A stretch of 64,000 nt of DNA, from contig NZ_ANFZ01000011.1 of NCBI RefSeq assembly GCF_000331245.1, positions 1 to 64,000 of the forward strand, given 5' to 3'. How positions within the stretch are numbered: position 1 is the first letter of the stretch; the number at the start of each line of letters is the position of its first letter. The translations under genes and the position numbers were made by a program. The DNA is from Blastomonas sp. AAP53. Lineage in GTDB: Bacteria; Pseudomonadota; Alphaproteobacteria; Sphingomonadales; Sphingomonadaceae. Positions 9,208-17,651 of the stretch are shown in pieces. The notes beneath the pieces were generated by a model. That model did no database searches and had not been told where the DNA came from. It saw nothing but the letters and a program-made list of their open reading frames with translations.

Positions 9208-11697
9208 TCAGAAGAAGAAGCGCGCCGATGCCGAGATGTTGCGGCCAAACAGCGGCCGCGCCATGACAACACCCGATGCCGGCAAGGCGCCTTCGGAGAT
9301 ACCGGTGATGGCACGCTCGTTGAGCACGTTGTTGGCATTGATGCTCAACTCGACCCGCTCCATCGGACGGACCTGCGCAAACAGACCGACGGTGGTGTAG
9401 CCCGGCATCCGCAGCTGGTTCACATCCTGGCTGAAGCTTTCGGTGACGCCGATGATGTTGGCACCCACGGTGAACGTGTCGGTGTCGAACTGCGGTGTCA
9501 GGCCGAACAGCAGCTTGGGCTGGTTGCGCGGAATGTTGCCTTCCAGCGCCGGGTTTTCCGCGCTGCGGATCTCGGCCTCGGTATAGGTGGCATGCGCCGT
9601 GACGCTGAACGGACCACGGCGGAAGCCGCCTTCGAACTCGAGCCCGTACGCTTCGTAAGCGCGAGTCACCGAGTTCAGCTCGAGCTGACCGGTCACCGGG
9701 TTGGTCAGGATCTGCGAGTTGGTGTCATCGGTCTTCGCGTGGAAACCGGTGAGGTTCAGCACCAGCCCATCCTTGCGATACTTCAGGCCGATCTCCGCCT
9801 GCCGCACGCTGTCATCGCCGGCACCGCTGTCGAGCAGCGCGCCGGTCGACCGGCTGAGTGCAGCAGTGAACAGGATCTTGTCCGCCGCGGCCCGGCCACC
9901 CAGGCTGTACCGCGCAAACGCCGCAAACGGCTCTGACACGCGGTAGTTCACGCTCACCGAGTAAGACAGATAGTCGTGGCTGTAGTTGACCGGCTGGGTC
10001 ACGCCGACCGGAACGAACGAAACGAGCGTTTCGGGTGCCGAGATCACGCCATCGCCATTCATGTCGAACCGCCGGACGGCGCCGTCGTTCATGATGTTGC
10101 CCTGCGCCCGGCTGTTGTCCCAGCGCACCGACCCGCCCAGTGCAATCTTGCCCTTGGCAAAGTTGACCGAGGCAAAAGGTGCGGTGGTGGTGTAGGTGAC
10201 ATCATTGTCCCTGATGTTGCCTGCAGCACCGGGGCCGCCAAAGTTGCGGTAGCCGCCTTCGGTCAACGGCACGCCAGCCAGGGTCGTCAGGTTGAGCGGC
10301 ACGGCCTGTCCACCGCCCACGACATCCTGGAAGAAGGTCGCAAAGCCGATTTCAGAAACGAAATTCTGGCTCGACCGGTACAGACCGGCGGTCGTCGTCA
10401 GGTTACCGCCGCCCACTTCCCAAACGCGGCTGACACGAAAATCATTGGTCATGTTGCTGACGTCCGGGGCGTCGTTGTCCGAATAGAAGGACAAGGCGAC
10501 CAGTCCGTTGCCACCGGCGGCATCGAATGCCTGGCCTGCGCGCGGCCCTGCCGCGTAACGGAAGGTCGCACCTGCACCGCCGAAGCGAGTCGCAAACTGA
10601 CCTGCTGGCGCAGCAGACGAAACCACCAGAGTGGTGTTGCGCGTCGACTGGTCCGCATAGCGGAAGCGGTTGGTGACCGACCATTCGCCGAGGCTGAACT
10701 GGGCGTCAAAGCCCAGCGACTTGGCCTGGACCTCTACACCGTCGTTGAAGTTGCGGCGACGCACCTGCCCGGATGAACCGAGGGTCAGAACGACAGGAAG
10801 ATTGGGCGAGAGCAACGAATCGGTCCGGCTGCTGACGCCGCGCGGATCGGCAAACGAGGGGTCATCATTGGTGCCGGTGATGAGCAGCGGCGTGCCGGTG
10901 AACGTCGGGACGCGGTCATCGAGCACCTTGGCGTAGACGCGGATATAGCCGCCATCGAACTGCTTGGTGACGTTCATCTTCACCTGGCCACCGCGCGATG
11001 CGTTGAAGCCGGTTTCCCGCACGCCTTCGCCTTCGCGATAGAAACCGCCGACGTGGAAGCGCCAGCCATCACCCAGACGGCCACCATAATCGAAATCGGT
11101 GCGATAGCTCTCGAAGTCGACACCGACGGTGGCCATGATCGACCCGCCTTCGACTTCACCGGTCTTGGAGATCAGGTTGATGACGCCGCCGGGCGCGTTC
11201 GAGGCAAAGGTCGACGCCGAGCCGCCACGAATGGATTCGACCTGACCGACGTTGAAGTCCGGGCGGACGAACAGATCGGGGGTCAGGCGCATCAGGTCCC
11301 CGAATTCCATGACGGGCAGACCGTCTTCCTGGATCTGGATGTACTTGCTGGCGCCGTTGACCATGGGCAAGCCGCGCACCGTGTAGTTGTTCTGCGCCTC
11401 ACCGGCACCTGCTTCGATACGGATGCCCGGAATGTTGCGGAACAGCTCGGCCACCGAACGCGGCGCAAGACGGATGATCTCGTTTTCCTTGATCGCGCTG
11501 GTCGAAGTTGCGCTGTTTAGCCGATCGCGGCCCCGCGCCACACCGGTGGTGACCATATCGCCTTCATCGACGGTCCGGCTCGCTTCCCATGCGGTCAGCG
11601 GCTCGGCCTCCTGCGCTGCGGCGGGTGCCGACAGCGCGCACACAGCAAGAACGACAACCGATGCACAGGTAAATTTCGTGGAATTCAAAGTAATCAT
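9208..11697 (-). CDS. TonB-dependent outer-membrane receptor (copy 2)
   Basis: Second outer-membrane receptor, 829 residues, in the same orientation as copy 1. Long stretches are identical or nearly so, including AWEASRTVDEGDMVTTGVAR, AELFRNIPGIR, the plug and much of the barrel. The loops around LGSSGQVRRRNFNDG and GRVERVELS-adjacent segments diverge. A signal peptide ends APAAAQ, and the last residues are ARFFF. The ATG chosen is preceded by GGGGGCGC; an in-frame TTG four codons upstream also exists. A terminator follows, so each copy may be a separate transcript. The pair probably arose by tandem duplication followed by loop divergence. Confidence 0.93.
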   Translation of the reverse strand: MITLNSTKFTCASVVVLAVCALSAPAAAQEAEPLTAWEASRTVDEGDMVTTGVARGRDRLNSATSTSAIKENEIIRLAPRSVAELFRNIPGIRIEAGAGEAQNNYTVRGLPMVNGASKYIQIQEDGLPVMEFGDLMRLTPDLFVRPDFNVGQVESIRGGSASTFASNAPGGVINLISKTGEVEGGSIMATVGVDFESYRTDFDYGGRLGDGWRFHVGGFYREGEGVRETGFNASRGGQVKMNVTKQFDGGYIRVYAKVLDDRVPTFTGTPLLITGTNDDPSFADPRGVSSRTDSLLSPNLPVVLTLGSSGQVRRRNFNDGVEVQAKSLGFDAQFSLGEWSVTNRFRYADQSTRNTTLVVSSAAPAGQFATRFGGAGATFRYAAGPRAGQAFDAAGGNGLVALSFYSDNDAPDVSNMTNDFRVSRVWEVGGGNLTTTAGLYRSSQNFVSEIGFATFFQDVVGGGQAVPLNLTTLAGVPLTEGGYRNFGGPGAAGNIRDNDVTYTTTAPFASVNFAKGKIALGGSVRWDNSRAQGNIMNDGAVRRFDMNGDGVISAPETLVSFVPVGVTQPVNYSHDYLSYSVSVNYRVSEPFAAFARYSLGGRAAADKILFTAALSRSTGALLDSGAGDDSVRQAEIGLKYRKDGLVLNLTGFHAKTDDTNSQILTNPVTGQLELNSVTRAYEAYGLEFEGGFRRGPFSVTAHATYTEAEIRSAENPALEGNIPRNQPKLLFGLTPQFDTDTFTVGANIIGVTESFSQDVNQLRMPGYTTVGLFAQVRPMERVELSINANNVLNERAITGISEGALPASGVVMARPLFGRNISASARFFF

Positions 11698-12284
11698 TTG
11701 CGCCCCCAATAAGCACTGCTTGGATGAGGAGGCGAACTAGGGTTCGTAAATTAACGCGAAGTTAAACACGAACAAGATGTCTGTAACTGTGACAAAACCT
11801 TTTGCCGATTGAGTCATCACGCCCAATAGATCAAGAAATAAAGCAGGTTTCTCAATGATCTGCAGGCCAGCTGCCGTTGCTTGCGACAATGGAACCCCGC
11901 CAAGCCGGATTTTGGCAAACGGTTGCATCTTGTTGAAAAACAATCGTTATACCGCGCTCTGCCGAAACAGCGATGCTTGACGCTTTTTTCGCCGCTGCCA
12001 TGTGAAAAATCACGAATCTGATCGCAGATCTACCCCTGAGGCTTGCCAGGACACCTGGGAGAATCGCCTTTGGAGTTGGTGGGCGGCAGGCGATTCGCCG
12101 CAATTGTCAGGAACGGCCGAAACAGGGCCCATCGCTCGGTCGCGATGCCGCCGGGATGCCTGCCGGTCAAAACCCTCAGATTTCGGGGGTCCTGGCGGTC
12201 GATGTTAACTTCTTGTTTACGCTGACTGCCTAATTTTTGGCCAAAGGTCGGGTGTCCTTGCCGACTTGTCCATTGGCGAGAACC
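11698..12284. other. Long intergenic region between divergent genes
   Basis: Relatively AT-rich DNA between the receptor (leftward) and the DUF2332 gene (rightward). It contains the TTAA-N7-TTAA site near the receptor and T-rich stretches near 11985 and 12232. The small open frames here look like chance: no ribosome-binding site and no recognisable protein motif. No RNA gene was recognised. Promoters for both flanking genes should lie here. Confidence 0.5.
11751..11765. promoter_or_regulatory. TTAA-N7-TTAA site (CtrA-type) upstream of receptor copy 2
   Basis: TTAA-CGCGAAG-TTAA sits 54-68 bases before the receptor ATG. Flanking GTTCGT and ACGAAC extend an imperfect dyad over about 31 bases. 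The spacer shares GCG and a final G with the site of copy 1. Confidence 0.5.
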
Positions 12285-13403
12285 ATGACTGCATTAGCGT
12301 TACAAGTAATACCCGAAATTCTTGATCCAGCGCGTGCGGATGCAAGTAAAGGCGCGGCTGCGCTGGTGATACCGCCCCAGGGCGATGGCCGCACCGAACT
12401 GACCCGCCAGGCCGACATCTGCCAGTCGCTGGGATCGGACTTTGTCGCGCAGGTTCTCAAGGCGGCGTCGCGACAGCTTCACCAGGCACCGATGACCGAG
12501 GCGGTGATCGCCAGCTGGCCGGGTGACCGCGCGGCAGCTGCCATCGCCATGCGGCTCAACGGCGCATTGCACGCCATCGCACGACGCGGAGCCGTCGCCG
12601 ACCTTTCGGCGCTCTATCGCGGTGAACATGCCGCGTTCGACCGGGCGATCGGCACCGCACTGCGCGCGTGCGATGCCTTCATCATCGAATGGCTGCGTGA
12701 CCCCACCCAGACCAACGAGGTTGGCCGTTCTGCCGCGCTGATGGCAGCGCTGATGGTTGCGGCAGATCGATTCGGCCTGCCCTTCGACCTCAACGAGCTG
12801 GGGACGAGCTGCGGCCTCAACCTCAACCTGGGGCGCTACAGCTTTGACCTGGGCGGCACCGCCGTCGGCGAATCCGGCTCGGCGCTCCACATCGCGCCGG
12901 AATGGCGCGGGCCCCAGCCCAAGGCCGCTCCAGTCGAGATCGCGTCGGCCTGTGGCGTCGATCGCCATCCGCTCGATGCCCGCAATACCGATTCGTGCGA
13001 GCGACTGCTGGCCTTTATCTGGGCCGATCAGCACAACCGGACCCGTCGCCTGGAACGGGCGCTCGAGATCGCGCGTGCCCATCCGCCGCGTATCGATGAA
13101 GGCGAAGCCATCGACTGGATTTCCGGCAAGCTCGCCACCCCGCAACAGGCCGGTGTGTGCCGCGTCGTGTTTCATTCGATGTTCCGGCAGTATCTGCCCG
13201 GTCCAGAGCAGGCGAGGCTCACCGAACTGATCGTGGAGGCTGCGGCCCACGCCACAGACGAACGGCCTTTGGCCTGGATCAGTCTGGAATGGACGCCCAA
13301 CCGCACCGAGGTGCAGCTGTCGCTAACCTGCTGGCCCGGAGGCCAGACCCAGGTACTGGCGACCTGCCATCCTTATGGGGAATGGATTGCCTGGAAAGGC
13401 TGA
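12285..13403 (+). CDS. DUF2332 family protein
   Basis: A 372-residue soluble protein of the uncharacterised DUF2332 family. The family hallmark is the central stretch with QTNEVGRSAALMAAL followed by LNELGTSCGLNLNLGRYSF, which resembles a nucleotide- or SAM-binding loop (E-L-G-x-S-x-G-L-N). No signal peptide or membrane segment is seen. The ATG is preceded by GGCGAG; an in-frame TTG 48 bases upstream has no ribosome-binding site. It stands alone between a long regulatory region and a convergent tRNA gene, so context gives no functional clue. Function is unknown. Confidence 0.8.
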   Translation: MTALALQVIPEILDPARADASKGAAALVIPPQGDGRTELTRQADICQSLGSDFVAQVLKAASRQLHQAPMTEAVIASWPGDRAAAAIAMRLNGALHAIARRGAVADLSALYRGEHAAFDRAIGTALRACDAFIIEWLRDPTQTNEVGRSAALMAALMVAADRFGLPFDLNELGTSCGLNLNLGRYSFDLGGTAVGESGSALHIAPEWRGPQPKAAPVEIASACGVDRHPLDARNTDSCERLLAFIWADQHNRTRRLERALEIARAHPPRIDEGEAIDWISGKLATPQQAGVCRVVFHSMFRQYLPGPEQARLTELIVEAAAHATDERPLAWISLEWTPNRTEVQLSLTCWPGGQTQVLATCHPYGEWIAWKG

Positions 13404-13404
13404 T

Positions 13405-13491
13405 TGGTGCGGTCAAGAAGACTCGAACTTCCACGGGCTTTCGCCCACAACGACCTCAACGTTGCGCGTCTACCAATTCCGCCATGACCGC
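13405..13491 (-). tRNA. tRNA-Leu (anticodon GAG)
   Basis: On the minus strand the sequence folds as an 87-base class II tRNA. The acceptor GCGGTCA pairs with TGACCGC, followed by A and an encoded CCA. The anticodon stem CAACG/CGTTG encloses loop TTGAGGT, and a long variable arm precedes GTTCGAGTC. The leucine identity follows from GAG and the large variable arm. It lies in the gap between two convergent protein genes. Confidence 0.97.
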
Positions 13492-13627
13492 ACAGTCCAG
13501 CAATTCGCGGGGCACTCAGTAAGGGGCTTTCGCCCCTCTGCCCGCGTGGCAGGCCGCGCCATTAGCAAAGCGGCAGGCCCATAGCAACAAGCGATTATCA
13601 GCTATATGGCAACGGCTGTCGGCGCGT

Positions 13628-14533
13628 TCAGCGACGCTTGGCCCAGGCGATCTCGGCCGAGGTGGCAGAACGGGGCACATCGACCATCGCCTGGCGGAAA
13701 TCCGCCTTCTGGCCCGGCTCCAGCCGGTCGACCGGCGGATTGATGATCCAGTTGAACACCACCCGATCCTGCGCATCGCGCAGCACCACCAGCATCGGCG
13801 GCACATCCTGCGCGCGCTGGCTCAGATTGCGGATCGTGCCCGACGCGCTGAAATATTCGGTGCCGTTGGGCAAGGTGCGCCGTTCCTGCTTGTCGGGCGG
13901 AAAGTCGATCTTCAGATCAGGCTCCACCTCGGCGAAGGGTAGGCTGTAGTCGGTGATGAACCCTGGCAGACCGAAGGTCTGGATGGCCACGGCAGCGCCC
14001 GATGCGATCAACGCAAATGCCACTGCGCCGATCATCCAGTATTTCGCCGGGTTGCGCCGCGGACGAAAGGGCGGTTCGTGGCCGAAGCTGCTGGGCCGGT
14101 CCGCCAGCGCATCATCGGCATAGCTCGCCACGATCGGGCGGTGGATCGGCGGCACGGGCCGGGGCAGCGGGGGCAGATCAGCCTGGGGCTCTGGGGATGC
14201 GGGCCGGGGCGCGGGCTGAGGCGCAGCATCTGCCGGCGGTGCCTGCTCGGTCGTCGGCACAGGCTCGGTTGGCGGCGGCGAAGCTGGCGGGGATGCGGGT
14301 GGCGCTGCTGGTGGAGGTGCTGGGGCATCGACTGGGGCCGCAGCGGGTGCCGGCGGCGGCGCGGCATCGGGGCTGGACACGGCTTCTGCTGGCGCAGTCT
14401 GCGGCGCAAGCTCTGGTCCATGCTGAAACCAGCTGTGCCCGCACTTGGCGCACCGTACCGACCGGCCATCGATGCCGATGGCAGAATCCGGAACCGCATA
14501 GCGGGTGTTGCACGCGGGGCACGCAATAATCAT
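13628..14533 (-). CDS. MJ0042-type zinc-ribbon, single-pass membrane protein
   Basis: A 301-residue protein of unknown role. The N-terminus carries a zinc ribbon, CPAC (5-8) and CAKC (28-31), with the family sequence TRYAVPDSAIG. A long proline/alanine-rich linker (about 40-135) follows, then one membrane helix about 165-190 (MIGAVAFALIASGAAVAI), then a C-terminal domain resembling DUF3426 with LPNGTEYFSASGTIRNLS. The ATG gives the typical MIIACPAC start; a GTG five codons upstream is the alternative. It is divergent from ftsE, a neighbourhood common in sphingomonads. The zinc ribbon suggests nucleic-acid or protein binding, but this is inference. Confidence 0.85.
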   Translation of the reverse strand: MIIACPACNTRYAVPDSAIGIDGRSVRCAKCGHSWFQHGPELAPQTAPAEAVSSPDAAPPPAPAAAPVDAPAPPPAAPPASPPASPPPTEPVPTTEQAPPADAAPQPAPRPASPEPQADLPPLPRPVPPIHRPIVASYADDALADRPSSFGHEPPFRPRRNPAKYWMIGAVAFALIASGAAVAIQTFGLPGFITDYSLPFAEVEPDLKIDFPPDKQERRTLPNGTEYFSASGTIRNLSQRAQDVPPMLVVLRDAQDRVVFNWIINPPVDRLEPGQKADFRQAMVDVPRSATSAEIAWAKRR

Positions 14534-14737
14534 GGCGTTTCTAACCACGCCGGACGAATCGCTGCAAGGGGCTTGCAGGTCCCGCCACGTTGCACTTGCC
14601 CTTTTTCCACCATTGATTGCACGCTATGGCATTTTTTCAACGGCTTGGGACATCAGGGGGCACCGCGCGGATGGCGAACGAGAGCGTGATACGCATTCCC
14701 ATTGCTTGGTCGGGCCACAGCGGGCTATCGCGATGCC

Positions 14738-15484
14738 ATGAGCGCCCCCAGCATGGATAGCATCGTCCAGTTCGAAAATGTCGGGCTGCGCTATGGCACC
14801 GGGCCAGAGGTGCTGTCGAATCTGTCGTTCACGCTGTTTTCCGGCCAGTTCTACTTCCTCACCGGTCCATCGGGGGCCGGAAAGTCATCGCTGCTCAAGC
14901 TGTTGTATCTGGCGCAACGCCCAAGCCGGGGCCTTGTCCGCCTGTTCGACAGCGATCTGATGACGCTCGGCCAGGATCGCCTGCCCGGGTTCCGCCGCCG
15001 CATCGGCGTGGTGTTTCAGGACTTCCGGCTGGTGCCGCACCTTTCCGCGTTCGACAACATCGCCCTTCCATTGCGGATTGCCGGGATGCGCGATGCCGAT
15101 ATCATCACCCCGGTGCGCGAGATCCTCGACTGGGTGGGGCTCACCGCGCGTGGCGATGCACTTCCCGCGACACTGTCGGGCGGTGAACAGCAGCGCGTTG
15201 CCATCGCGCGCGCGGTCATCACCCGGCCCGATATCCTGGTGGCAGACGAGCCCACCGGCAATGTCGATCCGGACATGGCAGTCAAGCTGCTGCGGCTCTT
15301 CGAGGCACTGAACCGGATGGGCACGACGATCATCGTCGCCACCCATGACGTGCACCTGATGACCCGGATCAAGCGCGCGCAGATGATGCGGCTGGAAGCG
15401 GGCCAGCTTTCCGACCCCACCGGCGCGCTGCGCTATCCCCCGCGTCCGGCAGACCTGACCGGCTGGGCGGGCGAGCAGAGCTGA
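14738..15484 (+). CDS. ftsE: Cell-division ATP-binding protein FtsE
   Basis: ATPase of the FtsEX complex, which controls peptidoglycan hydrolases at the septum. Visible parts: Walker A GPSGAGKSS (about residues 39-47), signature LSGGEQQRVAIARA, Walker B ILVADEPTG and the H-loop ATHD. The 248 residues are slightly longer than E. coli FtsE. The ATG follows GCGATGCC without a strong ribosome-binding site; a second Met five codons later and an upstream TTG are alternatives. Its stop shares a base with the ftsX ATG (TGATG), so the two are coupled. Confidence 0.95.
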   Translation: MSAPSMDSIVQFENVGLRYGTGPEVLSNLSFTLFSGQFYFLTGPSGAGKSSLLKLLYLAQRPSRGLVRLFDSDLMTLGQDRLPGFRRRIGVVFQDFRLVPHLSAFDNIALPLRIAGMRDADIITPVREILDWVGLTARGDALPATLSGGEQQRVAIARAVITRPDILVADEPTGNVDPDMAVKLLRLFEALNRMGTTIIVATHDVHLMTRIKRAQMMRLEAGQLSDPTGALRYPPRPADLTGWAGEQS

Positions 15485-16380
15485 TGCTGGGCCTGATCTT
15501 CCCCACCGGCCACGACCGCCGCTTGATTCCGCAGGCGCGGCTGACAGGACCCATGCCTTGGGTCATGGCCATCATGCTGTTCCTCACGATGCTGGCAACC
15601 GCCGCAGCGCTCGCGCTGGGCAGCGCCGGGCAACAGATCAACGCCGATCTCGCCGGACGGGCCACCGTGCAGATCGTCAACGCAGATGCCCAGGCACGCC
15701 AGACCCAGGCGGTGGCGGCAGAGGCCGTGCTGCGATCCGACCGGGCGGTGGCGGCGGTTACACAGGTGAGCGAAACCGAGGTCCGCGACCTGCTGGCCCC
15801 CTGGCTGGGCAGCGGCGCGGTGAGCGACGACATTCCCCTGCCCGCGCTGATCGATGTCGATTTCAGAACCAGGGCGGATGCCGCTGCGCTGGCGCGGCTG
15901 CGCGGTGCGCTGAGCCGCGCCGCACCCGATGCGCGGATCGATGCGCATGGCCAATGGCTGCGACCGGTGTTCGATCTGATCGCCACTTTGCGCTGGCTGG
16001 CGGTGGGGCTGGTCGCGCTGCTGGTGCTGGCCAGCATGGCATCGGTCATGCTGTCGGCGCGCAGCAGCTTTGCCGCGCATTCCGAAACGATCGACATCAT
16101 GCACCTGCTGGGCAGCACCCATGCGCAGATCGCACGATTGTTCCAGCGCCGGATTGCGCTCGACGCGGCACTCGGCGCGCTGTTCGGTTGCCTGCTTGCC
16201 GCGCCGGTGCTGTGGATGCTGGGTCAGGCGGCTGGGCGGCTCGATTCGGGGCTGGTGTCTGCCGGGTCTTTCGGGCTGGTCGACTGGCTGCTGCTTGCAA
16301 CCGTGCCGATTGCAGGTATTGCGCTGGCAGTGATTACCGCGCGCATCACCGTACTCAGCGCGCTCAGGAAGAAGCTGTGA
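15484..16380 (+). CDS. ftsX: Cell-division permease FtsX
   Basis: Membrane partner of FtsE, 298 residues. TM1 is about 21-45, followed by a periplasmic domain of about 120 residues. Three further helices are about 168-195 (LVALLVLASMASVML), 220-245 and 262-290. The cytoplasmic coupling segment HLLGSTHAQIARLFQRR between TM2 and TM3 is the FtsX hallmark. The gene overlaps ftsE by one base and the next gene by four (GTGA). It lies in an operon with a DUF218 protein and an acyltransferase, all envelope-related. Confidence 0.93.
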   Translation: MLGLIFPTGHDRRLIPQARLTGPMPWVMAIMLFLTMLATAAALALGSAGQQINADLAGRATVQIVNADAQARQTQAVAAEAVLRSDRAVAAVTQVSETEVRDLLAPWLGSGAVSDDIPLPALIDVDFRTRADAAALARLRGALSRAAPDARIDAHGQWLRPVFDLIATLRWLAVGLVALLVLASMASVMLSARSSFAAHSETIDIMHLLGSTHAQIARLFQRRIALDAALGALFGCLLAAPVLWMLGQAAGRLDSGLVSAGSFGLVDWLLLATVPIAGIALAVITARITVLSALRKKL

Positions 16381-16907
16381 TCGTCCGTTTTGTGTCATCG
16401 GTGCTGCTGGCCTGGATCCTGGGCTTTGCGTGGTTTGCCATCCTGCTGCCGCAGCCGCTGGGCGACCAGCAGACCGATGCGGTGGTGGTGCCCACCGGCG
16501 GGCCGCTGCGGATCGATCGCGGGCTTCAGGTGCTGCGCGAGCAATGGGCCGACCGGATGCTGATATCGGGTGTCGATCGCGATGTTCGCCCCGCAGAGCT
16601 GAGCGCGCAATATCCCGGATCGGTGGCACTGTTCGACTGCTGTGTCGACCTAGGCTTCCGGGCCTATGACACGCGCTCCAACGGACTGGAAACCGCACGC
16701 TGGGCCAAGCAGCGCAAGGTCGAATCGGTTCGGCTGGTCACGACCGACTGGCACATGCGCCGCGCCGAATACGAATTGCGCCGCTCGCTGCCCGAAGGGG
16801 TGCTCATCTATACCGACGCGGTGGTCAGCAAGCCCAGTCTGATGACGTTGTGGCGCGAGTATAACAAGCTGGTGCTGCGCTGGCTGGCGGGGCTGTTCGG
16901 GGTCTGA
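16377..16907 (+). CDS. YdcF/ElyC family (DUF218) protein
   Basis: A 176-residue protein with an N-terminal membrane anchor (SSVLLAWILGFAWFAILL, about 6-23) and a DUF218 domain. The domain shows DAVVVPTGG near 34, RMLISGV, the YDTRSNGLETA helix and LVTTDWHMRRA. ElyC/SanA relatives act in envelope polysaccharide or peptidoglycan maintenance, though biochemistry is poorly defined. The start is GTG, inside the ftsX stop (GTGA), in the frame of a longer spurious ORF. The stop overlaps plsC by one base. Confidence 0.85.
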   Translation: MIVRFVSSVLLAWILGFAWFAILLPQPLGDQQTDAVVVPTGGPLRIDRGLQVLREQWADRMLISGVDRDVRPAELSAQYPGSVALFDCCVDLGFRAYDTRSNGLETARWAKQRKVESVRLVTTDWHMRRAEYELRRSLPEGVLIYTDAVVSKPSLMTLWREYNKLVLRWLAGLFGV

Positions 16908-17638
16908 TGGTTCTCTTGCGCACATTGCTGGCGGTGTTCCGCTCGATCCTGTTCACGATCGCCTTTTACGGCGGATCGGTGCCGATCGTGATTGTCGCGT
17001 TCATCGTGCTGCCCTTCTCGCGCCACCGGCTCCAGGGCATGGCGCGCGGCTGGGGCATGTACCATTTCTGGTGTGCATGGCTGTTCCTGGGCATTCGCGT
17101 CCGCATCGAAGGGCCAAAGCCCCAGGGCCAGGTGCTCTATGCGATCAAGCACGAGAGCTTTTTCGAGACGATCGAACTGCTACGCATCTTCAACCGACCG
17201 GCGGTGGTCGCCAAGATCGAACTGTCGCGCATTCCGTTGTGGAGCCAGATCGCGCGCGCTTATGGAATGATCTTCATCGACCGGGCCGGTGGCGCGGCGG
17301 CACTGCGCGCCATGATGACCGAGGTGCGCCGCTTCGTCGCCGATGGCCGATCGATCGTCATCTATCCCGAGGGCACCAGCACCCCGCCGGGCGAACAGCC
17401 GCCGCTGCAGGCAGGATTTGCCGGGCTGTACAAACTGGCCAAACTGCCGGTGGTGCCGATCGCGCTCGACAGCGGGCACCTCTATCCCCGGCGCGGCTTC
17501 ATCAAACGGCCAGGCGTGGTCACCTACCGCTTTGGCGAGGTGATTCCCGCCGGGCTGCCGCGCGAGGAGATCGAGGCACGGGTGCACGCTGCCATCAACG
17601 TGCTGAACGACCCGGCGCGGCTCGAAAACCATACCTAA
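16907..17638 (+). CDS. plsC: 1-acyl-sn-glycerol-3-phosphate acyltransferase
   Basis: Membrane enzyme adding the second acyl chain in phosphatidate synthesis. A membrane segment spans about 8-40. Motif I reads KHESFFET (H-x4-E rather than the usual H-x4-D), then FIDRAGG (motif II) and YPEGTS (motif III). The length of 243 is normal. The ATG overlaps the upstream stop (TGATG), closing the ftsEX-ydcF-plsC operon. It converges with parB across 13 bases. The acidic residue of motif I is Glu here; several alphaproteobacterial homologues appear to share it, so loss of activity is not implied. Confidence 0.88.
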   Translation: MVLLRTLLAVFRSILFTIAFYGGSVPIVIVAFIVLPFSRHRLQGMARGWGMYHFWCAWLFLGIRVRIEGPKPQGQVLYAIKHESFFETIELLRIFNRPAVVAKIELSRIPLWSQIARAYGMIFIDRAGGAAALRAMMTEVRRFVADGRSIVIYPEGTSTPPGEQPPLQAGFAGLYKLAKLPVVPIALDSGHLYPRRGFIKRPGVVTYRFGEVIPAGLPREEIEARVHAAINVLNDPARLENHT

Positions 17639-17651
17639 CCGGTTGATTTAA

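Noticed and set aside
12205-12219. CtrA-like site before the DUF2332 gene (TTAA-N7-TTTA)
   Set aside because: One mismatch in the second half and no supporting paralogous site; not separable from chance in an AT-rich spacer.
11852-12225. Several 60-83 residue open frames in the receptor/DUF2332 spacer
   Set aside because: Overlap each other on both strands with no ribosome-binding site or family features.
13520-13540. GGGGC-TTTC-GCCCC hairpin beside tRNA-Leu as a terminator
   Set aside because: Short stem without a T-run on either strand; too weak to call.
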